A DNA stretch of 54,217 bases. Source: Candidatus Competibacteraceae bacterium (GTDB taxonomy: Bacteria > Pseudomonadota > Gammaproteobacteria > Competibacterales > JAHEDQ01). The notes beneath the pieces are model-generated. The model made no database searches. It saw only the letters and a list, made by a program, of their open reading frames with translations, and was not told the origin of the DNA. The DNA is taken from positions 1 through 54,217 of the forward strand of contig JAHEDQ010000004.1 of assembly GCA_024641125.1 (NCBI GenBank), read 5' to 3'. The position numbers were made by a program, and so were the translations under genes. This document shows, piece after piece, positions 27,845-38,497 of the stretch (the stretch's first letter is position 1; every line of letters starts with the position of its first letter).

Positions 27845-29419
27845 ATGCAGCAGACCATTCCTATTCGACGTGCGCTTATCAGCGTTTCAGACAAGCACGG
27901 CCTGGTGGACTTCGCCCACCGCCTGGAGGATTTCGGTGTCGAGATTCTGTCCACCGGCGGGACCGCCAAGCTGCTGCGGGAAAACGCGATCCCGGTGGTC
28001 GATGTGTCCGACCACACCGGTTTCCCGGAATTGATGGATGGCCGGCTCAAAACCCTGCACCCACGAATACACGGCGGTCTGCTGGGCCGTCGTGGCGTCG
28101 ATGACGGGGTTATGGCCGAGCACGACATTGCCCCCATCGACATGGTGGTGGTCAACCTCTACCCGTTCGAGCAAACCATCGCCCGTCCGGACTGCGACCT
28201 GGAGATGGCAATTGAGAACATCGACATTGGCGGGCCAGCCATGCTGCGCGCCGCCGCCAAAAATCACGCGGGCGTGGCCGTGGTGATCGACGTGGCGGAC
28301 TACGCTGTGGTGATCGAGGAAATGGAGCGCGAGGGAGGGGCCTTGACCGCTGCCACGCGCTACCGCCTGGCGGTAAAGACCTTTGCCCGCACAGCCGGCT
28401 ATGACGGCACCATCGCTAACTATCTCGGCCGCACCAACCCGGATGGCACTCAGTCCCGGTTCTCGGATACCTTCACGCTGCAGCTGCGCAAGGCCCAGGA
28501 CATGCGTTACGGGGAAAACCCCCATCAGCAAGCGGCGTTTTATGTGGAAGCGAATGCCGGCGGCGCAAACGTGGCCGGCGCCCGCCAGCTGAACGGCAAG
28601 GCCCTGTCATACAACAACGTGGCCGACACGGATGCAGCGCTGGAATGCATCAAACAGTTCGATCAGCCCGCGTGCGTCATTGTCAAACACGCAAATCCCT
28701 GCGGCGTGGCTGTGGCGCCCAGCCTGTTGATGGCCTATGAGCGCGCTTTTCAGACCGACCCAACCTCAGCCTTTGGCGGCATCATCGCTTTCAATCGGCC
28801 GCTGGACGGCGATACCGCTTTTGCCATCGTGGAACGCCAGTTCGTGGAGGTCATCATTGCCCCCGGAGTCAGCGAGGCCGCGCTGCAGGCCGTGGCGACA
28901 AAGAAGAACATTCGTCTGCTGAGTTGCGGAGCGTGGACCGACGATCTGGAATCCGGGCTGGATTTTAAGCGCGTCAGCGGTGGCCTGCTGATACAGGATC
29001 GGGATACGGGACGAATCTCCGAAGCCGATCTGAAAGTCGTGACCAAGCGCCGGCCCAGCGCGCAGGAGCTGACAGACCTGATTTTCGCCTGGCGGGTCGC
29101 CAAATGCGTCAAATCCAACGCCATCGTCTATGCCCGGGACCAGCAGACCATCGGCGTCGGCGCAGGCCAGATGAGCCGGGTTTACTCGGCCCGCATCGCC
29201 GCGATCAAGGCCGAGGACGAGGGGATTCGCGTGGCCGGGGCGGTTATGGCGTCGGACGCTTTTTTCCCATTCCGGGACGGCATCGACTCGGCCGCCCAAC
29301 ATGGCATTACCGCAGTCATCCAACCCGGGGGTTCGCTACGCGACCAGGAAGTGATAGCGGCGGCGGATGAACAGGGAATGGCCATGGTGTTTACCGGTAT
29401 GCGCCACTTCCGGCACTAA
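27845..29419 (+). CDS. purH: Bifunctional AICAR formyltransferase/IMP cyclohydrolase
   Basis: A 524-residue enzyme that carries out the last two steps of IMP synthesis. The N-terminal MGS-like cyclohydrolase domain shows [25 protein letters not shown] and [16 protein letters not shown]. The C-terminal transformylase domain carries [13 protein letters not shown] and the KHANPCGVA catalytic Lys-His motif. ATG 27845 gives the usual N-terminus ([17 protein letters not shown]); the track start at 27782 is upstream of the family start and overlaps the promoter. purD follows after 12 bp. Confidence 0.97.
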   Translation: MQQTIPIRRALISVSDKHGLVDFAHRLEDFGVEILSTGGTAKLLRENAIPVVDVSDHTGFPELMDGRLKTLHPRIHGGLLGRRGVDDGVMAEHDIAPIDMVVVNLYPFEQTIARPDCDLEMAIENIDIGGPAMLRAAAKNHAGVAVVIDVADYAVVIEEMEREGGALTAATRYRLAVKTFARTAGYDGTIANYLGRTNPDGTQSRFSDTFTLQLRKAQDMRYGENPHQQAAFYVEANAGGANVAGARQLNGKALSYNNVADTDAALECIKQFDQPACVIVKHANPCGVAVAPSLLMAYERAFQTDPTSAFGGIIAFNRPLDGDTAFAIVERQFVEVIIAPGVSEAALQAVATKKNIRLLSCGAWTDDLESGLDFKRVSGGLLIQDRDTGRISEADLKVVTKRRPSAQELTDLIFAWRVAKCVKSNAIVYARDQQTIGVGAGQMSRVYSARIAAIKAEDEGIRVAGAVMASDAFFPFRDGIDSAAQHGITAVIQPGGSLRDQEVIAAADEQGMAMVFTGMRHFRH

Positions 29420-29431
29420 CTGGAGCGGATC

Positions 29432-30730
29432 ATGAAAGTACTGATCGTCGGAGGCGGCGGGCGTGAACACGCGATGGCCTGGAAATGCGCCCAGTCGCGA
29501 CGGGTGGATACCGTCTTTGTCGCCCCCGGCAACGCCGGCACCGAGAGCGAGGCCAAGGTTCGCAACATCGATCTGGCGGCGAACGACATCGAGGGCTTGG
29601 CCCGCTACGCCGCCGAGACCGGGGTGGATTTGACCATTGTCGGCCCCGAAGCCCCGCTGGTGGCCGGGATCGTGGACACGTTCACCTCGGCCGGATTGCG
29701 TTGTTTTGGTCCATCACGGGACGCGGCGCAACTGGAAGGGTCCAAGGCCTTCAGCAAGGATTTCCTGGCGCGCCATCGAATCCCTACCGCCGGCTATAGC
29801 GTGTTCTCGGAAATCCGGCCCGCCGTTGATTACATACGCACTCAGGGCGCGCCCATCGTGGTCAAGGCCGACGGCCTGGCGGCGGGCAAGGGCGTCATCG
29901 TGGCGGAAAGCGAAGCCGAGGCAATCGCCGCGGTGGAAGCGATGTTGGCCGACAACCGATTCGGCCAGGCCGGCAGCCGCGTTGTGATCGAGGCATTTCT
30001 GCGCGGAGAGGAAGCCAGTTTTATCGCGATGGTGGATGGCACCCACGTGCTGCCCATGGCGACATCCCAGGATCACAAGGCCCGCGAAGAGGGTGATCAC
30101 GGGCCAAATACCGGCGGCATGGGCGCCTACTCGCCGGCGCCGGTGATCACCCGGGAGATCCACGAACGTGTTATGTCCGAGGTCATACTGCCGACGGTCC
30201 GAGGCATGGCGGAGGACGGCCATCCCTACACCGGCTTTCTCTATGCCGGTCTCATGATCGATCAGGACGGATCGCCGCAGGTGCTGGAGTACAACTGCCG
30301 GCTCGGTGACCCGGAGACGCAGCCCATCCTGATGCGGCTGAGATCGGATCTGACCGGACTCTGCGAGCTGGCTCTTGACGGTCGTCTCGATCAGGCGGTT
30401 GTCGAGTGGGACCCACGGCCGGCGCTGGGCGTGGTGATGGTAGCCGGGGGCTATCCGGGTTCCTACCGCAGTGGCGATCCCATATCGGGGCTGAACCTGG
30501 GCGACGCGCCGGACTGCAAGATCTTCCACGCGGGGACCGTGAGACGCGACCAGGAGGTGGTCACCAGCGGTGGGCGCGTATTATGCGTCACCGCACTGGG
30601 AGATTCAGTGGCGTCGGCCCAGACACGAGCCTATGAAATCGTGCGGACGGTCCGGTGGAATCATGCTGGGTTCCGCCGGGACATCGGTTATCGGGCGGTG
30701 GCGCGGGAACAGTCGCACGCCAAACCCTGA
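29432..30730 (+). CDS. purD: Phosphoribosylamine-glycine ligase
   Basis: A 432-residue ATP-grasp enzyme that joins glycine to 5-phosphoribosylamine, the second step of purine synthesis. MKVLIVGGGGREHAMAWK at the start, VKADGLAAGKGVIVA (ATP lid), TGGMGAYSPAP and LEYNCRLGDPETQ (metal ligands) are diagnostic. GGAG precedes the ATG. It forms the purHD operon, and pilV follows 94 bp later in the same direction with no terminator noticed. Confidence 0.97.
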   Translation: MKVLIVGGGGREHAMAWKCAQSRRVDTVFVAPGNAGTESEAKVRNIDLAANDIEGLARYAAETGVDLTIVGPEAPLVAGIVDTFTSAGLRCFGPSRDAAQLEGSKAFSKDFLARHRIPTAGYSVFSEIRPAVDYIRTQGAPIVVKADGLAAGKGVIVAESEAEAIAAVEAMLADNRFGQAGSRVVIEAFLRGEEASFIAMVDGTHVLPMATSQDHKAREEGDHGPNTGGMGAYSPAPVITREIHERVMSEVILPTVRGMAEDGHPYTGFLYAGLMIDQDGSPQVLEYNCRLGDPETQPILMRLRSDLTGLCELALDGRLDQAVVEWDPRPALGVVMVAGGYPGSYRSGDPISGLNLGDAPDCKIFHAGTVRRDQEVVTSGGRVLCVTALGDSVASAQTRAYEIVRTVRWNHAGFRRDIGYRAVAREQSHAKP

Positions 30731-30824
30731 CCGAACCACAATCGGCCTGACTGCGGTACCGGCGTATAGTGGGCATAGAATGGTCCGTCGCCAATGTCCT
30801 GTGCCGGGTTCGGGATCAGTCGCC

Positions 30825-31307
30825 ATGCGGGAACGCGGATTCACACTCACCGAGGTGCTGCTGGCCATCGTGGTGATGACCCTTGGTCTGTTGGGTCTGG
30901 CCAACCTCCAGTTCCAATCGCTGCGCGCGAATCAGGATGCCTACCACACCAGCCAGGCGGCGTTCCTGGCCGAAGAAATTCTGGAACGCATGCGCGGCAA
31001 CCCGGTTCAGGCGCTGGCCGGGCGCTATGACCTGGCCTATGACGCGGCCGGACCAGCGCCGGTGAACTGCATCGGCAGCAGCCAGACCTGTTCCCCAGAG
31101 CAACTGCGGGCCTATGATCTGTCGGACTGGATCGCTACCGTCGCGCAGCGACTGCCGGCCGGGGTCGGCGCCATCAGTACCGCGCCTGGACCCGCCGCCA
31201 ACGCGCGGGTCACCATCCGACTCCGCTGGGAAAACAGACTGCGATGGTCTGGCCCCACACCAGGCGACGCGTCCACCACCGAACTCCGTTTCGATGCGGT
31301 GCTTTGA
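30825..31307 (+). CDS. pilV: Type IV pilus minor pilin PilV
   Basis: A 160-residue prepilin. RERG followed by FTLTEVLLAIVVMTLGLLGLANLQ is a type IV prepilin leader, cleaved after Gly with Glu at +5, and then the hydrophobic helix. SQAAFLAEEILERMRGN is typical of PilV. Minor pilins prime pilus assembly at the inner membrane. ATG 30825 gives a five-residue leader; an in-frame ATG at 30780 would give a 20-residue leader and cannot be excluded. The stop overlaps pilW by 14 bp. Confidence 0.88.
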   Translation: MRERGFTLTEVLLAIVVMTLGLLGLANLQFQSLRANQDAYHTSQAAFLAEEILERMRGNPVQALAGRYDLAYDAAGPAPVNCIGSSQTCSPEQLRAYDLSDWIATVAQRLPAGVGAISTAPGPAANARVTIRLRWENRLRWSGPTPGDASTTELRFDAVL

Positions 31308-31989
31308 ATCCCACTTCCGGCGCACCCAGCGCGGATTCACCCTGACCGAGCTGATGGTGGCTCTCACCCTTGGACTCATCGTCAGCGCCGGCATAATCCA
31401 GATTGTGCTCTCGGCACGAGCAAGCCAGCGCATTCAGTACGCACTGACCGATCTGCAGGAAAGCGGGCGTGCCGCGGTTTCGCTGCTGGGGGAACGCATC
31501 CGGTTGGCCGGATATGACAATCCGGCGACGCTCAGAAAACCGGTTTCACCAGCCGTGCGGGGCGATGTTGGTCCGGATGCGATCCAAATCGCATTTGAAG
31601 GCGGGGACGATGTGGTGGACTGCCGGGGCCAAACAGTGGCTGAAGATACGGTGGTCACCGAGCGCTTCGAGGTGGTCGACGGGCAACTCCGGTGCAGCCT
31701 GCTGGACCAGCCGCTGGTGGATGGCATCAGCGATCTGCATATACTGTATGGGCTCGATACCGACTTTCCGCCGGATGGGCTGCCCAATCGATTTGTGGAC
31801 GCGGCCGGTGTGGGTGCGAACTGGGGGCAGGTGACGGGCGTGCGGCTGGCCGTGCTGGCGATCAGCAACGATGACGTGGGTCTGGACCCCGACACGCGGG
31901 CGCTGATGCTGCTCGATAACAGCATTGGGCCATTTGCTGACCGCAGATTGAGGGCAGTGTTCTCGACCACCGTACAATTGCGCAACTGA
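31294..31989 (+). CDS. pilW: Type IV pilus minor pilin PilW
   Basis: A 231-residue prepilin with leader RRTQRG and mature FTLTELMVALTLGLIVSAGIIQIVL; Glu at +5 is kept. The ESGRAAVSLLGERIRLAGYDNP segment and a late GVRLAVLAIS strand match PilW. It overlaps pilV, so the pair is coupled. The 205-bp gap to the next pilin gene is largely filled by a dispersed repeat. Likely acts in the minor-pilin complex that starts pilus assembly. Confidence 0.87.
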   Translation: MRCFESHFRRTQRGFTLTELMVALTLGLIVSAGIIQIVLSARASQRIQYALTDLQESGRAAVSLLGERIRLAGYDNPATLRKPVSPAVRGDVGPDAIQIAFEGGDDVVDCRGQTVAEDTVVTERFEVVDGQLRCSLLDQPLVDGISDLHILYGLDTDFPPDGLPNRFVDAAGVGANWGQVTGVRLAVLAISNDDVGLDPDTRALMLLDNSIGPFADRRLRAVFSTTVQLRN

Positions 31990-32022
31990 GGGGCCCGTGA
32001 TCTATTCTGGACGAAACAGATT

Positions 32023-32152
32023 GGAAGGTTAAAGGTGCAGCTTCAAGACGCAGATCGCGGGTAACAGTTGTTCTATTGCCAAGATTTTCAACGAGAAAGC
32101 TGTGTATTTCAGTCCCAAGATGCGCGTTCACCAGTAGGTCAGAGGCTCCCTG
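32023..32152. repeat. 130-bp dispersed repeat, copy 1 (between pilW and pilX)
   Basis: Matches 40720..40849 over 130 bp with no indels and about 80% identity by eye. Shared blocks include AAGACGCAGATCGCGG, TTTCAGTCCCAAGATGC and GGCTCCCTG. No ORF is shared. It occupies most of the pilW-pilX gap. Confidence 0.75.
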
Positions 32153-32194
32153 AAGAACGTCACCCGGAACACCCGGTGACCTGGAACAACGACC

Positions 32195-33526
32195 ATGATG
32201 CCTGATCCGTCCGTGGGCCATCCACCCCTGCCAAATTCACCGGGCCGGCTGCGGTCAGGGCTGGTCCGTTCGGGTCGCACACCGCGGCACCAACGCGGCA
32301 TGGCGCTGGCTACCAGCCTGATCATGTTGTCGCTGATGACCCTGATGGGTATCAGCGGAATGAACACCAGTATCCTGGAACAGCGGATAGCGGGTAACCA
32401 GAAACAACGGTGGCAGGCCATGGCGCTGGCCGACAGTGGACTTCGGCAAGCGGAAAGTCTGCTCAAAGCGCCCTGCGGCAACCGGGTCGATTTCACCGCC
32501 GAGTTGCAGAACAATGGCGGCCTGTTGATCGCCGACACCGAACTGGGACTGGGCCGTTACCGCGTCGCCGTTGAAGACAACAGCGGTGATTCGAATCCAA
32601 GTCAGCAGATCGACGGTGACGGTGTGGTGCATCTGCTGGCTACAGGGGAAGTGGGCCAGGACCCCAACCTGGCGGTGGTGAGACTCCAACGGACGCTGCG
32701 GCGACAGTTGACGGCCCATGACTACGCGGTGCTCACGGGGGCGGATACCGTGATCGAAGGGGCGCCCATCATTGACGGCTGCGCCGCAAACCTGCACGTC
32801 AACGGCAACATGAGCCTGCTCGGCGGCGGAACACTGGAAGGCAACCTATCTGCCGCGGGCCAGGTCATCAACGCGGGCGCAGCGGTGATCAACGGCGACA
32901 TTACCGCCGATGCCCTGCTGCTTCCAACACCCGAAATCGAACCCGAGGATGTGCGTGCAAGCGCCGACTACGTGCTGACGGATACGGGCCAGGTGCGAGA
33001 TAACGCGGGTCAGGTCTTAGCAGATGGCAACAACGACTGGAACGGCTGGCGGTACAGCGGGGGACAATGGGAACTGGGCGGCGATACGCCGCCAAACGGC
33101 ATTTACTTTGTCAATGCCAACGTTCTGATCTCGGGCTCACCGGGACGGAGCGGATCGGCCTGGCGGGCCACAATCGCGGCCCGGGACGACATACAGGTCA
33201 CCGGCGAAATGAGCGCCCGAAGCTACTCCGACGACCTGCGCCTGGGGGATGTGGGCGACCTGCTGCTGGTTGCCGGCGGCGATCTCCAGATCACCGCTCA
33301 GCCATCACAAATCCTGTCCGGTGCCTTGGTCGCCGGGCAACAGATTGAAATCGTAGGTGATCTGACGATAGAAGGACGTATCATCGCCCGAGGCGACGAT
33401 GCCGGCACATCTCTGGTGGATATCAACCACCTGTCCGGCGACATGCACATAAACGGACAGAGCGCACTGCCGTCAAGCGCAAACGGTGGTTTGGTTCTGT
33501 TGGCTTGGCGGGAACTCTACCAGTAA
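32195..33526 (+). CDS. PilX-like minor pilin with long C-terminal repeat-rich domain
   Basis: A 443-residue protein. After an unusually long, Pro/Arg-rich leader (about 35 residues) comes QRGMALATSLIMLSLMTLMGISG, a PilX-type prepilin helix without Glu at +5, then the family segment LEQRIAGNQKQRWQAMALADSGLRQAE. From about residue 160 there are short beta-strand-like repeats (NLHVNGNMSLLGGGTLEGNLSAA; GDLTIEGRIIARGD) suggestive of a beta-solenoid, making the protein about twice the length of classic PilX. Downstream pilY1 and pilE are absent; the next gene is convergent rho, only 3 bp from the stop. Confidence 0.75.
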   Translation: MMPDPSVGHPPLPNSPGRLRSGLVRSGRTPRHQRGMALATSLIMLSLMTLMGISGMNTSILEQRIAGNQKQRWQAMALADSGLRQAESLLKAPCGNRVDFTAELQNNGGLLIADTELGLGRYRVAVEDNSGDSNPSQQIDGDGVVHLLATGEVGQDPNLAVVRLQRTLRRQLTAHDYAVLTGADTVIEGAPIIDGCAANLHVNGNMSLLGGGTLEGNLSAAGQVINAGAAVINGDITADALLLPTPEIEPEDVRASADYVLTDTGQVRDNAGQVLADGNNDWNGWRYSGGQWELGGDTPPNGIYFVNANVLISGSPGRSGSAWRATIAARDDIQVTGEMSARSYSDDLRLGDVGDLLLVAGGDLQITAQPSQILSGALVAGQQIEIVGDLTIEGRIIARGDDAGTSLVDINHLSGDMHINGQSALPSSANGGLVLLAWRELYQ

Positions 33527-33529
33527 CGA

Positions 33530-34786
33530 TCAGCGTTTCATGGCAGCGAAAAATTCCGAGTTGGACTTGGTCGCCTTGAGCTTGTCCAGCAGAAACTCCA
33601 TGGCGGCGAGTTCGTCCATTGAGTGCAGGATCTTGCGCAGGATCCACACCTTCTGCAGCTCATTCGGGTCCATCAGCAACTCCTCGCGCCGGGTGCCCGA
33701 GCGATTGATGTCGATGGCCGGATAGATCCGTTTCTCAGCGATCCGCCGATCGAGATGAATCTCCATGTTGCCGGTGCCCTTGAACTCCTCGTAGATCACA
33801 TCGTCCATGCGCGATCCGGTGTCCACCAAGGCGGTGGCAATGATCGTGAGGCTGCCCCCCTCTTCGATATTCCGCGCGGCGCCAAAAAAGCGCTTCGGGC
33901 GATGCAGCGCGTTGGCATCGACGCCGCCGGTCAGCACCTTGCCCGATGACGGAACCACCGTGTTGTATGCCCGGGCAAGGCGGGTGATGGAATCCAGCAG
34001 AATGACCACGTCGCGCCGATGCTCCACCAGACGTTTGGCCTTCTCGATGACCATTTCAGACACTTGAACATGACGGCTGGCGGGCTCATCGAAGGTGCTG
34101 GACACCACCTCGCCCCGCACCGAACGCTGCATCTCGGTGACTTCCTCCGGCCGCTCGTCAATCAGCAGGACGATCAGGTAACACTCGGGGTGATTGAAGG
34201 AAATGCTCTGGGCGATGTTTTGCAGAATCATGGTCTTGCCCGCTTTGGGCGGTGAAACGATCAGTCCGCGTGCCCCCTTTCCGATGGGCGCCACCAGGTC
34301 GATGGTGCGTGCGGTCAAGTCCTCGGTGCTGCCATTGCCACGTTCCAGATCCAGACGCTCGGTGGCATGAAGCGGCGTGAGGTTCTCGAACAGAACCTTG
34401 TTCTTGGCATTTTCCGGCGGCTCGAAATTGATCTCGCTGACTTTCAGCAGCGCAAAATACCGTTCCCCCTCCTTGGGCGGCCGAATCTTGCCGGAAACGG
34501 TGTCGCCGGTGCGAAGACTGAACCGTCGGATCTGACTGGGGGAGACATAAATGTCGTCCGGACCGGCCAGATAGGAGCTGTCCGCCGAGCGCAGAAAACC
34601 GAAACCGTCCTGCAGGATCTCGAGTACGCCATCGCCGTGGATATCCTCTCCGCTTTTGGCATGGGCTTTGAGAATCGCGAAAATCAGATCCTGCTTGCGC
34701 GAGCGGGCGAGGTTATCCAGTCCAATGGACCGAGCCACTTCGATCAGCTCAGACGCAGATTTTTTCTTCAGTTCCGTCAGGTTCAT
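33530..34786 (-). CDS. rho: Transcription termination factor Rho
   Basis: A 418-residue hexameric RNA helicase that ends factor-dependent transcripts. [20 protein letters not shown] at the N-terminus, an RNA-binding cold-shock-like domain ([29 protein letters not shown]), the Walker A region [13 protein letters not shown] and [14 protein letters not shown] are canonical. The track begins at a TTG one codon upstream; the ATG at 34786 is chosen to match known Rho. It lies behind trxA, the usual order, and converges with the PilX-like gene. The 175-bp leader between trxA and rho holds no obvious terminator and could be involved in autoregulation. Confidence 0.98.
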   Translation of the reverse strand: MNLTELKKKSASELIEVARSIGLDNLARSRKQDLIFAILKAHAKSGEDIHGDGVLEILQDGFGFLRSADSSYLAGPDDIYVSPSQIRRFSLRTGDTVSGKIRPPKEGERYFALLKVSEINFEPPENAKNKVLFENLTPLHATERLDLERGNGSTEDLTARTIDLVAPIGKGARGLIVSPPKAGKTMILQNIAQSISFNHPECYLIVLLIDERPEEVTEMQRSVRGEVVSSTFDEPASRHVQVSEMVIEKAKRLVEHRRDVVILLDSITRLARAYNTVVPSSGKVLTGGVDANALHRPKRFFGAARNIEEGGSLTIIATALVDTGSRMDDVIYEEFKGTGNMEIHLDRRIAEKRIYPAIDINRSGTRREELLMDPNELQKVWILRKILHSMDELAAMEFLLDKLKATKSNSEFFAAMKR

Positions 34787-34961
34787 CAATGAATTCCAGG
34801 TTTGCTACCCGCCAGCGGACCGGTCGGCCTGCACGAATGACGGATGAGGTAGGAGGGTCTAGAATCGGGGGCAGGTACGGTATATCGGTTTCAAGGTCTT
34901 GAAAAAAAACGGGTATCCGCCGTGACGACAGGCACAGCGCCGTCGCCACGGCACGTGCGTA

Positions 34962-35288
34962 TCAGAGGCTGCCGTCGAGAAACGCCGTCAGCTGAGATTT
35001 GGACACGGCGCCAACTTTGGTCGCCTCCACCGCCCCTTCCTTGAACAGCATCAAAGTTGGAATGCCACGGATGCCAAACTTCGGCGGCGTTGCCGGATTC
35101 TCGTCTATATTCAGTTTGCAGATCTTCAGGCGACCAGAATACTCGCCCACCACCTCGTCCAGGATCGGGGCGATCATCTTGCACGGGCCGCACCATTCCG
35201 CCCAGTAGTCGACCAGCACGGGATGTTCAGACTGCAAGACCTCGTTTTCGAAAGTGTCGTCGGTAACGTGGACAATGTCATCGCTCAC
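34962..35288 (-). CDS. trxA: Thioredoxin
   Basis: A 108-residue cytosolic dithiol reductant. The active site WCGPC is at residues 32-36 in [16 protein letters not shown], and [11 protein letters not shown] contains the cis-Pro. It starts with GTG at 35288, preceded by GGAGAG at good spacing. It supplies reducing power to ribonucleotide reductase and probably to DsbD encoded elsewhere in the window. It lies upstream of rho and diverges from rhlB, an arrangement kept across gammaproteobacteria. Confidence 0.98.
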   Translation of the reverse strand: MSDDIVHVTDDTFENEVLQSEHPVLVDYWAEWCGPCKMIAPILDEVVGEYSGRLKICKLNIDENPATPPKFGIRGIPTLMLFKEGAVEATKVGAVSKSQLTAFLDGSL

Positions 35289-35335
35289 GGGAAATCTCTC
35301 CGTTCTCAGCCGACCGGCGCATGATTACGTCAGAG

Positions 35336-35344
35336 TGTTATGAT
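35336..35344 (+). promoter_or_regulatory. Candidate extended -10 of the rhlB promoter
   Basis: TGTTATGAT matches the extended -10 pattern TGn-TATAAT with one mismatch, in the trxA/rhlB divergent gap. The implied leader to rhlB is about 135 bases. No -35 is obvious. Confidence 0.3.
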
Positions 35345-35484
35345 TGCTTATGGGCAGGGCTGTCCGGAATCACTCTGCCTAAGGATCGCAACGGCGACCG
35401 GAGTTCCGGCTTAAAGAAGTACACAGCCCTAAGTTTGAGCCCAATCCACACTCTTTTTCAAGTCTCCTGCGAGAAATTCGCTTA

Positions 35485-36909
35485 ATGCCCAACCAGCACC
35501 TGACCAACACACGTTTCCGCTCCCTCGACTTATCCCCTGCCCTGGTGAAGGGATTGGATGATCTGGGATTCGACTATTGCACACCAATACAGGCCAAGAC
35601 TCTGCCACTGGCACTGGCAGGCAAAGACGTCGCCGGCCAGGCGCAGACCGGAACCGGCAAGACGGCCGCGTTCCTGCTTGCCACCATGCACCACCTGATG
35701 CGCCACACCGAGGCGCCACCGCCAGAGGCCGAGCACACGGATCCCCGGGCCATCATACTGGCGCCGACCCGCGAGCTCGCGATTCAGATCGAACGAGACG
35801 CCGAAGCGTTGGGCAAACACACCGGCCTGCGCACCGGCCTGGCTTATGGCGGCACCGGCTACGAGAGTCAGCGGCGGCGACTGGAAGAGGGTGTGGACAT
35901 TCTGATCGGAACGCCCGGACGGACCATCGACTACTTCAAACAGAAAGTGTTCAGCCTCAGACGAATCGAAGTGGTGGTGCTCGACGAAGCGGACCGCATG
36001 TTCGACCTCGGCTTCATCGCCGACCTGCGCTTTCTGTTGCGCCGAATGCCGCCGCCGGGACAACGGTTGAACCTGATGTTCTCTGCAACCCTCTCGTTTC
36101 GCGTCCACGAACTCGCCTATGAGCACATGAACTCGCCAGCGGAGGTTTCGATAGAGCCTGAGCAGGTAACCGCGGACCGGGTGGAGCAGGTGCTATATCA
36201 TGTGGCCATCAACGAGAAAATACCGTTGTTGCTGGGTCTGCTTAGGCAAGTGGACAAACAGCGCGTGCTGATATTCGTGAACACCAAACGGGTCGCTGAA
36301 ATTGTCGGCCGATACCTGGGCGGCAATGGCATGGAGGCCGCGGTTCTGTCGGGTGATATTCCGCAGAAGAAGCGGCAGCGTCTGCTGGAGCGATTTACTG
36401 CCGGCGAACTGACCGCGCTGGTGGCAACCGATGTGGCCGCGCGCGGATTACACATCCCCGATGTGGCCATGGTGGTGAACTTCGATCTGCCTCAGGACGC
36501 GGAGGACTATGTTCACCGCATTGGCCGAACGGCCAGAGCCGGGGCGGCGGGTCTGGCGGTCAGTCTGGCCTGTGAGGAGTATGTGTATTCGCTGCCGGAA
36601 ATCGAACAATACATCGGCCAACCCATACCAACGGCGCCAATCGAAGACGATTTTCTGGTGACTCCGTCACCACCTGAGCCACGACGCCCCAGCGAAAAAC
36701 CCGGCGGCCATGGCCGGAATCCCCGATCACGGCGCAGCGGCGGGCGGCGTGGCCAACCGCAGCGGAGCGACGACGCACAGTCACACACTGCTGCAGCCGG
36801 CGACGCAAATCCGGCGCCGGCGGCCGCCGACAGCGAGGCCGCACCCGCGCGCCCGAAACGCCGTCGTCGGCCGCGGCGCAAGTCCGAACCGAGTACGCCG
36901 GCCAAGTGA
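35485..36909 (+). CDS. rhlB: ATP-dependent RNA helicase RhlB
   Basis: A 474-residue DEAD-box helicase. Motifs appear in order: [13 protein letters not shown] (Q), [11 protein letters not shown] (I), PTRELAIQI (Ia), DEAD as [10 protein letters not shown] (II), FSATLS (III), [10 protein letters not shown] (V) and [10 protein letters not shown] (VI). The long C-terminus is Pro/Arg/Ala-rich and basic ([14 protein letters not shown]), likely RNA- or RNase E-binding. Placement beside trxA-rho and ppx/gppA, as in E. coli, supports RhlB, the degradosome helicase, over RhlE. It converges with ppx. Confidence 0.94.
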   Translation: MPNQHLTNTRFRSLDLSPALVKGLDDLGFDYCTPIQAKTLPLALAGKDVAGQAQTGTGKTAAFLLATMHHLMRHTEAPPPEAEHTDPRAIILAPTRELAIQIERDAEALGKHTGLRTGLAYGGTGYESQRRRLEEGVDILIGTPGRTIDYFKQKVFSLRRIEVVVLDEADRMFDLGFIADLRFLLRRMPPPGQRLNLMFSATLSFRVHELAYEHMNSPAEVSIEPEQVTADRVEQVLYHVAINEKIPLLLGLLRQVDKQRVLIFVNTKRVAEIVGRYLGGNGMEAAVLSGDIPQKKRQRLLERFTAGELTALVATDVAARGLHIPDVAMVVNFDLPQDAEDYVHRIGRTARAGAAGLAVSLACEEYVYSLPEIEQYIGQPIPTAPIEDDFLVTPSPPEPRRPSEKPGGHGRNPRSRRSGGRRGQPQRSDDAQSHTAAAGDANPAPAAADSEAAPARPKRRRRPRRKSEPSTPAK

Positions 36910-36949
36910 CACATGAGAACCGCCGCGGCAGAACCGCCGAACTCGGTTG

Positions 36950-38497
36950 TCAGTGGTCTGCTGACCGAAAACGCAGTTTGTAGGCAGCTGCTTTGAGCAG
37001 GCCCGCCTCGGCCTCCAGATCGGCACGGGTGAGGGGGTGATCTTCCAGCCAGCCGGCCTCGAAAATCAGCGTAAGCGTGCGCTCCTGGCGCAGCAGCTCG
37101 GGGGTGGGCACGTTGACCTCGGTTCGGCCCCGATGGAGCAATACCGCCAGACGCAGGAGTATGCACAGATCAATCGCGGGCTGGCGGATTTCATCGGGCA
37201 GTTCCTCGAACGTGGATTGGGGGAATTTGCGCCGATGGCCGCGAATCAGCACCGAAAGCAGACGTTGCTCACCCCGCGCAAAACCGGCCAAATCGGCATG
37301 GCGCAGGAGATAGGCGCCGTGTTTGTGATACTGCGTATGTGAAACCGACAGGCCCAGTTCATGAAGATGGGCCGCCCAGTTGAGAAAGTTGCGGCATTCC
37401 TGATCCGTTGCAGCCCGGCAACTGCCGGCCTGATCGTAAAGGGCCAGGGCGGTACCGGACACCCTTTCGGCATGCTCGGTATCGATGACATATCGACGCT
37501 CGAGCGCCCAGACCGTGCGCTCGCGCACATCTTCATGGCGCAGGCGTCCGAGCAGGTCGTAGAGCAACCCTTCGCGCAACGCCCCGTCCGACACCTCGAG
37601 ATGCTCAATGCCCAGGGACTCGAACACCCCGTACAGAATGGCAAATCCACCCGGAAACACGGTGGCACGTTCCGGGCTGATTTCGAGCCGTTCGGACAAA
37701 GCTGCCACGCTGCCCGCTTCGATCATGGCTGCGCGCAGTCGTTTCAGGCTTTCGCGGGTGATCCCGTGTACACTCCAACCCGCGGCTTCCACCGCCTTGC
37801 GAATGGCCCGGATGGTGCCGGAAGCACCGGTGGCCACATCCCACTGCCCGGGCATGAATTCCCAGCGCACCGGTTCGAGTTCCAGGCGCGCCGCCACCTC
37901 GGCCCGCTGCATCTCCGCTTTGCTGATGACACCGTCGGCGAAAAACCTCTGGGTCATGGAAACACAGCCCATAAACAGGCTTTCCAGGCGCTGGGGTTCA
38001 AAATTCTCGCCGAGAATCAGCTCGGTACTGCCACCGCCGATGTCCATCACCAGCCGGCGTCCATCCGCAGCGATGGTGCTGTGCGCAACACCGAGATAAA
38101 TCAGCCGCGCCTCTTCCAAGCCGGATACCACTTCCACCGGGTGGCCCAGGGCGCGCTCTGCCTCCAGCAGAAATTCGCGCCCGTTGCGCGCGCGTCGCAG
38201 GGTGTTGGTACCGACCACGCGTACGTTTTCCGGTTGCAGGGATCGCAACCGCTGTCCGAACCGCTCAAGGCATGCAATGCCCCGGGTCCGGGAGTCGACC
38301 GTAAGTCGATTCCGATGGTCCAGGCCGGCGGCCAAACGCACCATCTCACGCAAGCGATCAAGGACTTGGAACTGATCGTCCACTTGACGCGCGACCATCA
38401 TATGAAAGCTGTTGGAGCCAAGATCGATGGCGGCAAAAAGATTGCTGTCGGAATGAACCGGCACGTCGGAGTTGGTCAAGGGAACGTCCGCGCTCAA
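36950..38497 (-). CDS. ppx: Exopolyphosphatase / Ppx-GppA family phosphatase
   Basis: A 515-residue enzyme that removes terminal phosphate from polyphosphate and/or (p)ppGpp. FAAIDLGSNSFHMMVARQ and MDIGGGSTELILGE are the two phosphate-binding signatures of the sugar-kinase-like fold. ERATVFPGGFAIL and the C-terminal HD-like part (HLHELGLSVSHTQYHKHGAYL) complete the Ppx/GppA layout. The rhlB neighbour recalls E. coli gppA, while the sixA-phoRB side suggests phosphate metabolism; the two activities cannot be separated from sequence here. The start overlaps the sixA stop (ATGA). Confidence 0.92.
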   Translation of the reverse strand: MSADVPLTNSDVPVHSDSNLFAAIDLGSNSFHMMVARQVDDQFQVLDRLREMVRLAAGLDHRNRLTVDSRTRGIACLERFGQRLRSLQPENVRVVGTNTLRRARNGREFLLEAERALGHPVEVVSGLEEARLIYLGVAHSTIAADGRRLVMDIGGGSTELILGENFEPQRLESLFMGCVSMTQRFFADGVISKAEMQRAEVAARLELEPVRWEFMPGQWDVATGASGTIRAIRKAVEAAGWSVHGITRESLKRLRAAMIEAGSVAALSERLEISPERATVFPGGFAILYGVFESLGIEHLEVSDGALREGLLYDLLGRLRHEDVRERTVWALERRYVIDTEHAERVSGTALALYDQAGSCRAATDQECRNFLNWAAHLHELGLSVSHTQYHKHGAYLLRHADLAGFARGEQRLLSVLIRGHRRKFPQSTFEELPDEIRQPAIDLCILLRLAVLLHRGRTEVNVPTPELLRQERTLTLIFEAGWLEDHPLTRADLEAEAGLLKAAAYKLRFRSADH

